Source: Acidimicrobiia bacterium
Lineage (GTDB): Bacteria; Actinomycetota; Acidimicrobiia; IMCC26256; BP-133
Length of the DNA stretch: 7,044 nt
Direction: 5' to 3'
Assembly: GCA_025934385.1 (NCBI GenBank)
Contig: JAICYE010000105.1
Span: 1-7,044, forward strand
The translations under genes were made by a program, and so were the position numbers. Shown here piece after piece: positions 1 through 5,486 of this stretch. How positions within the stretch are numbered: the stretch's first letter is position 1; each line of letters starts with the position of its first letter. Under the pieces are notes generated by a model. It was not told where the DNA came from and ran no database searches. It was given only the letters and a program-made list of their open reading frames with translations.

Positions 1-884
1 AGGGCCTGGCGGCGGCCGGGGTCGAGGACGCGGCCGGTGGGGTTGTGGACGGCGGGCAGCAGGAAGGCCACCCGGGCGCCCTCCGAGCGGGCGGCGGCCT
101 CGAGGCCGGCCGGGGTCGGGCCCCGGGTGTCGCCGGCCAGGGGGACGGGCCGGAGCCGGCGGGGGGCCAGCACGTCGAGGACGCCGGGATAGGTCGGGTC
201 CTCCACCGCCACCGCCTCACCGGGCCGGCACAGCGTCGCCAGGGCGAGGTCGATGGCGTGCTGGGCGCCGTGCGTGACGTGGATCTCCCCGGCCATCGTG
301 GGCAACCCGAGGGCGGTGTGGCGCCCGGCCAGCGCCGCCCGGAGCACGGCCAGCCCGGCCGGGTCGTAGCCGTGGGCCGGCACCGCCGCCAGCAGATCGG
401 CCGACGTCACCACCAGCGGCGGCAGGCCCGACGCCGCCGGCGGCGCCGAGATCCCGAGGTTGATCCCCCGCTCCGCCGCCCCCAGCAGCCGGCCGGCCAT
501 CGTCGGAGGGGTGACGCGGCGCGTCGCCCGGCCACCGGAGGCGCCCCGCCCGCCCCGACCGAGAGGGGCGAGCGCCTCGGCGGCCGGAACATCCGCCACC
601 CGGTTACCGCTGCCCTGCCGTGACACGACCAGGCCTTCGGCGCGGAGGCGGTCGAGGGCCGAGACCAGCGTGGAGCGGCTGACGGCGAGGGCCTCGGCCA
701 GCAGCCGTTCCGGAGGGAGAGTGGTGCCGGCCGGCAGCAGGTCGGCCAGGATGCGGGACCGGAGGGCGAAGGCGAGGCGGGCGGCCAACGAGCCCGAGCC
801 CCGGGCGGGCCAGTCCCCGAGGAGGCCGGCGAGATCCGTCGCCGAGGCCGGCGGCGAGTCGACGGGGTCCGGTGGACTGCTCAT
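1..884 (-). CDS. MocR/PdxR-type transcriptional regulator (GntR winged helix + aminotransferase-like domain), C-terminus beyond window
   Basis: Reading the minus strand from ATG at 884, the frame stays open to the left edge, giving 294 residues without a stop. Residues about 32-96 form a GntR-type winged helix, with LPPERLLAEALAVSRSTL followed by LRAEGLVVSRQGSGNRV. A Gly/Arg/Ala-rich linker (about 97-135) leads to a fold-type I aminotransferase-like domain: GYDPAGLAVLRAALA (172-186), VTHGAQHAIDLAL (203-215), EDPTYPG (228-234) and the NPTG motif (281-284). MocR proteins bind PLP and usually act as effector-sensing regulators rather than transaminases. The PLP lysine would lie beyond the edge, so cofactor binding cannot be checked. 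Family members are about 450-500 residues, so roughly a third is missing. No Shine-Dalgarno sequence precedes the ATG, so leaderless translation is possible. The divergent SnoaL gene is the obvious target. The effector is unknown; GABA, taurine or pyridoxal sensing cannot be told apart here. Confidence 0.93.
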   Translation of the reverse strand, partial: MSSPPDPVDSPPASATDLAGLLGDWPARGSGSLAARLAFALRSRILADLLPAGTTLPPERLLAEALAVSRSTLVSALDRLRAEGLVVSRQGSGNRVADVPAAEALAPLGRGGRGASGGRATRRVTPPTMAGRLLGAAERGINLGISAPPAASGLPPLVVTSADLLAAVPAHGYDPAGLAVLRAALAGRHTALGLPTMAGEIHVTHGAQHAIDLALATLCRPGEAVAVEDPTYPGVLDVLAPRRLRPVPLAGDTRGPTPAGLEAAARSEGARVAFLLPAVHNPTGRVLDPGRRQA

Positions 885-889
885 CTGCG

Positions 890-926
890 TACCAATCTTG
901 GCAGATTGGACCGTGACCTACCAGTC
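890..926. promoter_or_regulatory. Candidate MocR operator between the divergent mocR-like and SnoaL genes
   Basis: Two direct repeats, TACCAATC (890-897) and TACCAGTC (919-926), start 29 bp apart. Between them lies an opposite half-site, GATTGG (904-909), so CCAATCT-TGGC-AGATTGG (892-909) is a perfect 7-bp inverted repeat. GabR of Bacillus subtilis, the best-studied MocR protein, binds two ATACCA direct repeats about three helical turns apart, and the arrangement here resembles that. The first half-site ends only 5 bp from the mocR-like start, so autoregulation is likely. TTGGAC (906-911) and TATCGA (928-933), 16 bp apart, could be a weak promoter toward the SnoaL gene. Confidence 0.6.
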
Positions 927-948
927 CTATCGATGGGATCGTCCGGGG

Positions 949-1362
949 ATGACGACGACCGAGACGACGATCACGACGCTGTCCGAAGCTGAGGCCGACG
1001 CCTTCGTGGCCGAGTGGATGGACGCCTGGAACGCCCACGACCTCGACCGGGTCCTCGCGCACTACGCCGACGACGTGGAGTACTTCTCGCCGTTCATCGC
1101 CGCCCTGGCCGCGCCCGGCGGCCCGGGCGCCGACGGCCGCCTCACCGGCAAGGCCGCCGTGCGGGACTACTTCGCCGCCGCTCTCGAGCGCCACGCCGAC
1201 CTGCACTTCGACCCGCCCGTCCACGTCGCCGTCGGCGCCGGCAGCGTCAGCTTCGTCTACACCAGCCTCGGCGATCGGACGGCGGTCGAGACGCTCGTGT
1301 TCGCCCCGGGATCCCGAACGGTGGCCAAGGCCCACTGCCACTACCGGTCACCGGTCGGCTAG
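949..1362 (+). CDS. SnoaL-like / NTF2-fold nuclear transport factor 2 family protein
   Basis: This is a 137-residue protein, typical of single-domain SnoaL/NTF2-like proteins. The N-terminal helix and first strand carry the usual family pattern, FVAEWMDAWNAHDLDRVLAHY then ADDVEYFSPF (about 19-49). The central segment LTGKAAVRDYFAAAL (65-79) matches the common G-x-x-A-I-R-x-Y-F element. C-terminal strands follow: VHVAVGAGSVSFVYTS and TAVETLVFAPGSRTVAKAHCHY. The fold makes a cone-shaped barrel with a pocket, used by relatives as polyketide cyclases, isomerases, dehydratases or pure binding proteins. The sequence does not say which. ATG 949 is chosen because the family pattern begins right after it and any earlier start would run back through the operator. 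There is no clear Shine-Dalgarno. It lies divergent from the MocR regulator and 38 bp before the flavin reductase gene, so it may be the regulator's target and head an operon. Confidence 0.85.
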   Translation: MTTTETTITTLSEAEADAFVAEWMDAWNAHDLDRVLAHYADDVEYFSPFIAALAAPGGPGADGRLTGKAAVRDYFAAALERHADLHFDPPVHVAVGAGSVSFVYTSLGDRTAVETLVFAPGSRTVAKAHCHYRSPVG

Positions 1363-1384
1363 AGGCGACCCCGTCCCGGGCCGG

Positions 1385-1390
1385 TAGTCT
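1385..1390 (+). promoter_or_regulatory. Possible -10 box (TAGTCT) for a near-leaderless flavin reductase transcript
   Basis: TAGTCT fits the actinobacterial TANNNT -10 pattern and ends 10 nt before ATG 1401, which also has no Shine-Dalgarno sequence. Transcription would start 2-4 nt ahead of the ATG. No -35 element is visible. One short match in GC-rich DNA is weak evidence. Confidence 0.35.
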
Positions 1391-1400
1391 GCGGGCCGAC

Positions 1401-1925
1401 ATGGACGAACCCTCCGGCCTGCCCGACGAACCCCCGCTGACCGTCGACGACGGCGTCGACAGCGCCCGTTTCCGGACGATCCTCGGGCACTTCGCCACCG
1501 GCGTGACCGTCGTGACCGGCCACGGCCCCGGCGGGCCGGCGGGGCTGGCGGCCAACTCCTTCACCTCGGTGTCGCTCGACCCGCCGCTGGTGCTCGTCTG
1601 CATGGCCCACACGTCGTCGACCTGGCCGGCCGTCAAGGCCAGCGGGCACTTCGCCGTCAACGTCCTCGGCGACCACCAGGAGGAGGAGTGCCGGCGCTTC
1701 GGGGCCAAGACCGGCGACCGCTTCGAGGGGGTCGGGTGGAGCCACGGAAAGACCGGCTCGCCGATCCTCCACGACGCCATCGCCTACGTCGATTGCGTCA
1801 TCGAGGCCGAGCACGAGGCCGGAGACCACATGATCATCGTCGGCCGGGTGGTCGACCTCGGCCAGCCGGCCGAGGGCGGCCCGCTGCTGTTCTGGCGGGG
1901 CGGTTACGCCCGCCTCGGCCAGTAG
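1401..1925 (+). CDS. Flavin reductase-like FMN-binding split-barrel protein
   Basis: This 174-residue protein fits the flavin reductase domain family (HpaC/NtaB/DIM6 type, PF01613) in length and motifs. FRTILGHFATGVTVVTG (24-40) opens the domain, GLAANSFTSVSLDPPLVLV (48-66) is the flavin-phosphate contact region, and HFAVNVLGDHQEEECRRF (83-100), AGDHMIIVGRVVDLG (140-154) and PLLFWRGGY (161-169) follow. Relatives use NAD(P)H to reduce free FMN or FAD, which then diffuses to a partner monooxygenase; some instead bind flavin tightly or, in F420-using actinobacteria, a deazaflavin. No oxygenase component is in the window, so the partner is unknown. The first 20 residues are acidic and Pro-rich and may be a disordered extension. 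ATG 1401 is the only well-placed start. It sits 38 bp after the SnoaL gene and 20 bp before the MauE-like gene, in the same direction, which is compatible with an operon. Confidence 0.92.
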   Translation: MDEPSGLPDEPPLTVDDGVDSARFRTILGHFATGVTVVTGHGPGGPAGLAANSFTSVSLDPPLVLVCMAHTSSTWPAVKASGHFAVNVLGDHQEEECRRFGAKTGDRFEGVGWSHGKTGSPILHDAIAYVDCVIEAEHEAGDHMIIVGRVVDLGQPAEGGPLLFWRGGYARLGQ

Positions 1926-1945
1926 TCGGCGGCGCCTCCAGCCGG

Positions 1946-2437
1946 GTGGACGCCGGCGCCACCATCGCCCTCGTCGCCCGCATCACGCTGGCCGGCGCCT
2001 TCGCCCTGTCGGCGGCGGCGAAGCTGGCCGGTCGGCGGGCCGATGCCCGCGCCTTACAGGACTTCGGCGTTCCGCCGGCAGCAGCCAAAACCCTCTCCTG
2101 GGGCCTGCCGCCCATCGAGGGCGCGGTGGCGGTTCTTCTCCTCACCGTGCGGGGGGCGGCCTGGCCGGCGTTCCTGGCCGTCGCCCTCCTGGCCGTCTTC
2201 ACCGCCGCCGTCGTCGCCAACCTGGCCGGCGGCCGGCCCGCCCCCTGCCCCTGCTTCGGGCCCCCCGCCGCCGACGCCCGGCCGGTGTCGGCCGCCACCG
2301 TGGCCCGCAACGGCTACCTCGTCGCCCTGGCCGTGCTCGGCACCGGGTCGACCGCCGGGGCCTCACCGGCCGCCACGGCCCTGGCCGCCGTCGTCATCGT
2401 CCCGGCCACCGTGGCCGCCCTCCGCCGCTTCGGCTGA
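1946..2437 (+). CDS. MauE/DoxX-family redox-associated membrane protein (CPC motif)
   Basis: From GTG 1946 the protein has 163 residues and four to five hydrophobic segments: about 7-25, 52-69, 72-94, 121-134 and 141-159. The first ends in LSAAAKLAGR, the DoxX/MauE pattern of a helix followed by a conserved lysine. The loop after the third carries APCPCFG (99-105) with C101 and C103; a Cys-x-Cys-Phe-Gly loop is typical of MauE-like proteins, which in methylamine utilisation help mature a disulfide-rich dehydrogenase subunit. A role in membrane thiol-disulfide exchange is therefore inferred. No thioredoxin-like partner lies beside it. GTG is chosen because no other start codon in this frame lies between the upstream stop and the first helix; the Shine-Dalgarno signal is weak. 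The gene begins 20 bp after the flavin reductase stop and probably shares its transcript. Confidence 0.8.
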   Translation: MDAGATIALVARITLAGAFALSAAAKLAGRRADARALQDFGVPPAAAKTLSWGLPPIEGAVAVLLLTVRGAAWPAFLAVALLAVFTAAVVANLAGGRPAPCPCFGPPAADARPVSAATVARNGYLVALAVLGTGSTAGASPAATALAAVVIVPATVAALRRFG

Positions 2438-2448
2438 GTGGTGTCGCG

Positions 2449-2454
2449 TACTGT
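2449..2454 (+). promoter_or_regulatory. Likely -10 box (TACTGT) for a leaderless RmlC-like cupin transcript
   Basis: TACTGT matches TANNNT and is followed by exactly 7 nt before ATG 2462, the spacing expected when transcription starts at the A of the start codon. No Shine-Dalgarno sequence precedes the ATG. This favours ATG 2462 over the in-frame GTG at 2438, which directly abuts the preceding stop codon. No -35 element is visible. Confidence 0.55.
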
Positions 2455-2461
2455 GACCGCC

Positions 2462-2998
2462 ATGCCCCAGATCGAGCAGTCCGAGACCATCGCCGGCGTC
2501 GTCGTCGTCACGCCGGACGTCCACGGCGACAACCGCGGTTGCTTCGTCGAGACGTTCCGCCAGGAGTGGGTCCCGGGGGCGGCGGACATGGTCCAGGCGA
2601 ACCGGGCCGACCGCAAGGAGGGGGCGCTGGTCGGCCTCCACTACCACCGCCACCAGGCCGACTACTGGTACGTCCCCTTCGGACGGGCCATGGTCGTCCT
2701 CCACGACCTCCGGCCGAGCTCGGGCACCGACAAGGCGACGCTGGTCCTGGAGATCGGCGAACACGACCACCGGGGCGTCTACATCCCGCCCGGCGTGGCC
2801 CACGGCTTCTACGCCCTGACCGACATGACGATCACCTACCTGGTCGACCACTACTACAACCCCGACGACGAGCTCGGCGTGGCCTGGGACGACCCCGACC
2901 TCGGCGTGACCTGGCCGACCACCGAGCCCGAGCTGTCGCAGCGGGACCGGTCGAACCCGAAGCGGGCGGAGATCCCCCCGGAGCTCCGTCCCCGCTAG
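2462..2998 (+). CDS. RmlC-like cupin, dTDP-4-dehydrorhamnose 3,5-epimerase family (divergent active site)
   Basis: The 178-residue protein follows the RmlC layout end to end: GDNRGCFVETFRQ (22-34), MVQANRADRKEGALVGLHYH (43-62), GVYIPPGVAHGFYALTD (105-121), TYLVDHYYNP (125-134), WDDPDLGVTWP (142-152) and PELSQRD (156-162). RmlC epimerises C3 and C5 of dTDP-4-keto-6-deoxyglucose on the way to dTDP-rhamnose. By alignment from memory with the E. coli enzyme, the His-Asp dyad is kept (H60, D162), as are R25, H114 and the tyrosines Y126 and Y132. Two usual substrate contacts are not: the Arg in RGLH is V57, and the Lys of the QGKLV segment is replaced in QADYWYV. It may act on another nucleotide sugar or be a non-catalytic cupin. 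No rmlA, rmlB, rmlD or glycosyltransferase gene is nearby. It overlaps nothing and converges on the DUF4395 gene. Confidence 0.85.
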   Translation: MPQIEQSETIAGVVVVTPDVHGDNRGCFVETFRQEWVPGAADMVQANRADRKEGALVGLHYHRHQADYWYVPFGRAMVVLHDLRPSSGTDKATLVLEIGEHDHRGVYIPPGVAHGFYALTDMTITYLVDHYYNPDDELGVAWDDPDLGVTWPTTEPELSQRDRSNPKRAEIPPELRPR

Positions 2999-3008
2999 CC
3001 CCGCTGAC

Positions 3009-3428
3009 TCAGCGCCGGCCTCTCCGCCGGCCGTGGAGCTGGCAGCCGACGCACACGCCGCCCACCGAGGCCAGCGCCGCCAGCCCCGCCGCCGGCAGGC
3101 CGAAGGCCCAGGCGATACCGCTGTCACCGACGAGGAACACCAGCGTGCCCACGGCCAGGATGGCGGACAGCAGCGCCGCCGCCGCCCGCCACGAAGGTGG
3201 GTAGCCGTCGGCTCGCAGGCTGTCGGCGGCGTCGGAGCCGAAGCGCCGCTCGACCAGCCCGGCGATCAGGCGGGGGACGGGCGACACCTCCGGCCGCACG
3301 GCCGAGACCGCCGCCACGATCCCCACCACCGGGATCAGCAGCGGCTCGGAGAAGACGAAGCCGGTGACGAGGGCCAGGGCCAGCAGCCCCTGGTCGAAGC
3401 GGGGCAGAGGGGGAGGCGAGGCTGTCAC
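3009..3428 (-). CDS. DUF4395-family membrane protein with C-terminal CVGC motif
   Basis: From GTG at 3428 the protein has 139 residues. PRFDQGLLALAL (9-20) opens the domain and is followed by helices at about 13-27 and 29-45, a loop with SPVPRLIAGLVERRFG (49-64), helices at about 82-101 and 104-122, and the ending GGVCVGCQLHG (123-133). This layout, with a paired-helix N-terminus and a terminal Cys-x-Gly-Cys, fits DUF4395. The family has no settled function but is often encoded next to thioredoxin- or rhodanese-like genes, which suggests thiol chemistry at the membrane. An in-frame ATG at 3539 would add 37 Arg/Pro/His-rich residues unlike the family, so the GTG is preferred, though neither has a good Shine-Dalgarno. 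The last residues, RRRGRR, are strongly basic. Its stop is 10 bp from the convergent cupin stop. The opposite neighbour is the divergent FtsH-like gene. Confidence 0.75.
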   Translation of the reverse strand: MTASPPPLPRFDQGLLALALVTGFVFSEPLLIPVVGIVAAVSAVRPEVSPVPRLIAGLVERRFGSDAADSLRADGYPPSWRAAAALLSAILAVGTLVFLVGDSGIAWAFGLPAAGLAALASVGGVCVGCQLHGRRRGRR

Positions 3429-3443
3429 CGGGCGCGGCCGGAC

Positions 3444-3461
3444 CGGCGGTGCGAACCGCCG
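3444..3461. repeat. Inverted repeat, 7-bp stem with 4-nt loop
   Basis: CGGCGGT-GCGA-ACCGCCG is a perfect 7-bp hairpin; read on the plus strand its loop, GCGA, is a GNRA-type tetraloop. On the minus strand it lies 16-33 nt upstream of the DUF4395 GTG start, where it could be in the 5' leader or act as an operator. Short perfect stems are common in DNA this GC-rich, so chance is possible. Confidence 0.5.
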
Positions 3462-3477
3462 CCAGCCGGAGCGGATG

Positions 3478-3502
3478 TGCCGGTGGCGGGGACAAACCGG
3501 CA
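3478..3502. repeat. Inverted repeat, 7-bp arms with 11-nt spacer
   Basis: TGCCGGT (3478-3484) and ACCGGCA (3496-3502) are perfect inverted arms around an 11-nt purine-rich spacer. The arm centres are 18 bp apart, not a simple multiple of the helical repeat. It may be a regulator site or a weak RNA hairpin. Confidence 0.4.
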
Positions 3503-3591
3503 GGCCCGGGGCGTGGAACGAGAGGGAGCGGGCCGACATTCGGAGAAGACCTCGCTGCAGGGCCGCCCACTCACCCCGGGGTCCGTCATAG

Positions 3592-3602
3592 GGAAGGAAG
3601 GG
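3592..3602 (+). promoter_or_regulatory. Strong Shine-Dalgarno region for the FtsH-like gene
   Basis: GGAAGGAAGGG ends 6 nt before ATG 3609. It fixes this start and contrasts with the genes to the left, which lack such sites. Confidence 0.8.
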
Positions 3603-3608
3603 TAGCCA

Positions 3609-5441
3609 ATGGCTGAAGTCACCACGCTCGGTCAGGACGGCGTGATCGGCCGGGGCCAGGCCGACGTCGCCCGCCTGCGGGAACGGAACCGGCAACGGCG
3701 GATGCAGCGCTCGCTGGCCGGGCTCGGGCCGCTGGCCGCCTGGCTGTGGTTCCGCCAGCTGACCGGGCACCCCGTGGGACTCGGCTGGCCGCACCTGTCC
3801 GGCGGTCTGGCGATGATGATGCCGGAGATCGCCCTGGTGGCGATGTTCGGGGTCGTGCTCCTCGTTCCCCTGGCCGTGGCCGGGAAGTCGCCGCACGTGC
3901 GCTTCCGCCCGTCCGAGATCGAGATCGGCTTCGACGACGTGAAGGGGATGGACGTCGTCCTCGAGGAGGTCACCCGCACCCTCAACCTGTTCCTGGGCTT
4001 CAAGACCTTCCGGGAGGCGATGGGCGGCACCCCCCGGCGGGGCATCCTGTTCGAGGGCCCGCCCGGCACCGGCAAGACCTACATGGCCAAGGCGCTGGCC
4101 AAGGAGGCCGGCGTGCCGTTCTTCTACGTGTCGTCGTCGGCCTTCCAGTCGATGTACTACGGGCAGACGAACCGGAAGATCCGGGCCTACTTCAAGGAAC
4201 TGCGCAAAGCGGCCCGCCAGGAGGGCGGCGCCGTCGGGTTCATCGAGGAGATCGACGCCATCGCCGCCTCCCGGGCGGGGATGCGGATGACTCCGGCGGA
4301 CGGGATCGCGCCGTCTCTGACCGTGTCACGCTCCCAGGGCCGGGAGGGCATCGCCGGAATCGTCAACGAGCTGCTGATCCAGCTGCAGAGCTTCGACCAC
4401 CCCACGAAGGCCGAGAAGATGGCCGGCTTCGTCGTCGACCGGGTCAACAACTGGCTGCCCGACCACCGGCAGCTCTCGAAACGCCGCTCGACACCGGCCA
4501 ACGTGCTGATCATCGGGGCCACCAACCGGGCCGACGACCTCGACCCGGCGCTGCTCCGGCCGGGCCGCTTCGACCGGTCGGTGCACTTCGACCTGCCGAA
4601 CCGCTCGGGCCGGCGGGAGATCATCGACTACTACCTCGACCGCAAGGCCCATGTCGCCGAGCTCGACCGGGGCGACCGGCGGGAGGCGCTGGCCGCCATG
4701 ACCGCCGGCTATTCGCCGGTGATGATCGAGCACCTCTTCGACGAGGGGCTGGTGTGGGCGCTGCGGGACGGGCGGCCGGCCATGACGTGGGCCGACGTGC
4801 AGCAGGCCAAGTTCACCGAGGAGATCGGCCTCAAGCAGCCGGTGGAGTACACCGAGGCGGAGAAGCGCCGCATCGCCACCCACGAGGGCGGCCACGCCGT
4901 CGTCGCCCACCTGGTGAGCCCGGAGCGCAACCTCGAGGTCCTGTCGATCATCAAGCGGCGGGGGGCCCTGGGCCTGCTGGCCCACTCCGACGCCGAGGAG
5001 CGCTTCACCAAGACCGAGGACGAGCTGAAGGGCCTCATGGCCATCGCCTTCGGCGGCATGGTGGCCGAGGAGCTGGCCTTCGGCGGGGCGTCGACCGGCC
5101 CGGCCGGCGACCTGTCCTACGCCACGACGCTGGCGACGCAGATGGTCGGCTCCTACGGCATGGGCGGCACCCTGGTGTCGTTCGAGGCGATGGAGGCCGG
5201 CCCGCTGGCGGCGGGCATCGTGGCCAAGGTGCTGTCCAACGACGACGCCCGCAAGCGGGTCGAAGTCCTGCTGCTGGAGGCCAAGGAGACCGCCCGGCGG
5301 CTGCTGGCCGAGCACCGGCACCTCCACGACGCCCTGGTGGCCGCACTGCTGGATCGCGACGAGCTCGTCGGCGACGAGATCACCGACGTGCTCGAGCGGG
5401 CCGGAATCGGTCACGCCGCGGCGGCGTCAGTGCATTCGTAA
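3609..5441 (+). CDS. Divergent FtsH-family membrane AAA+ zinc metalloprotease
   Basis: The 610-residue protein has a basic N-terminus (1-40), a weak hydrophobic stretch (41-60), one clear membrane helix (about 66-92), an AAA+ domain (about 100-405) and an M41 peptidase domain (410-600). Walker A is GPPGTGKT (150-157). The second region of homology has GATNR (303-307) and LLRPGRFDR (315-323) with both arginine fingers. The zinc site is HEGGH (425-429), with D501 in GDLSYAT as the likely third ligand, so proteolysis looks intact. FtsH degrades damaged or unassembled membrane proteins, pulling them through a hexameric ring by ATP hydrolysis. Odd features: Walker B reads FIEEID, not FIDEID; the pore loop is MYYG, not MFVG; about 45 extra residues lie between Walker B and GATNR; and the region between membrane segments is too short for the usual periplasmic domain. 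It is therefore probably a paralogue, not housekeeping FtsH. The co-directional gene downstream may be a partner. Confidence 0.92.
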   Translation: MAEVTTLGQDGVIGRGQADVARLRERNRQRRMQRSLAGLGPLAAWLWFRQLTGHPVGLGWPHLSGGLAMMMPEIALVAMFGVVLLVPLAVAGKSPHVRFRPSEIEIGFDDVKGMDVVLEEVTRTLNLFLGFKTFREAMGGTPRRGILFEGPPGTGKTYMAKALAKEAGVPFFYVSSSAFQSMYYGQTNRKIRAYFKELRKAARQEGGAVGFIEEIDAIAASRAGMRMTPADGIAPSLTVSRSQGREGIAGIVNELLIQLQSFDHPTKAEKMAGFVVDRVNNWLPDHRQLSKRRSTPANVLIIGATNRADDLDPALLRPGRFDRSVHFDLPNRSGRREIIDYYLDRKAHVAELDRGDRREALAAMTAGYSPVMIEHLFDEGLVWALRDGRPAMTWADVQQAKFTEEIGLKQPVEYTEAEKRRIATHEGGHAVVAHLVSPERNLEVLSIIKRRGALGLLAHSDAEERFTKTEDELKGLMAIAFGGMVAEELAFGGASTGPAGDLSYATTLATQMVGSYGMGGTLVSFEAMEAGPLAAGIVAKVLSNDDARKRVEVLLLEAKETARRLLAEHRHLHDALVAALLDRDELVGDEITDVLERAGIGHAAAASVHS

Positions 5442-5474
5442 ACGCCCGTTTTGCGCCTCCCGGGGAGATTGAAG

Positions 5475-5486
5475 GCCGACGTCGGC
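5475..5486. repeat. 12-bp perfect palindrome between the protease and membrane protein genes
   Basis: GCCGACGTCGGC is self-complementary over all 12 bases. It lies 33 bp after the protease stop and 48 bp before the next start, in a 93-bp gap. It could be a dimeric regulator site for the downstream gene; it lacks the loop and T-run of an intrinsic terminator. A weaker near-palindrome, TACGCCGGTGTA, follows at 5494-5505. Confidence 0.45.

Larger units (their letters stand above)
3429..3608. other. 180-bp divergent spacer between DUF4395 and FtsH-like genes
   Basis: No convincing coding sequence is seen here if DUF4395 starts at 3428. The spacer must carry both divergent promoters, but no clear TANNNT or -35 pair stands out on either strand. 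It holds two perfect inverted repeats, listed separately, and a strong Shine-Dalgarno at its right end. Confidence 0.6.

Noticed and set aside
45..623. Long plus-strand open frame rich in Arg, Gly and Pro
   Set aside because: It lies antisense to the MocR-like gene, whose translation has clear conserved motifs; the composition is typical of a shadow frame in GC-rich DNA.
460..948. In-frame extension of the SnoaL-like gene back to 460
   Set aside because: It would overlap the MocR gene and the operator, and the added residues have no family similarity; ATG 949 begins just before the conserved domain.
2438..2461. GTG 2438 as start of the RmlC-like cupin
   Set aside because: It abuts the preceding stop, adds eight residues with no family match, and has no better ribosome site; the TANNNT box points to ATG 2462.
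3014..3031. GCCGGC-CTCTCC-GCCGGC hairpin as a terminator for the cupin gene
   Set aside because: There is no T-run after it, the arms are self-palindromic, and it lies inside the Arg-rich end of the DUF4395 gene, whose codons explain the sequence.
3429..3539. DUF4395 start at ATG 3539
   Set aside because: The added 37 residues are Arg/Pro/His-rich without hydrophobic or family character; kept only as an alternative.
4326..5414. Long minus-strand frame antisense to the protease
   Set aside because: His/Val/Gly-rich shadow of a strongly biased coding strand, with no recognisable motifs.
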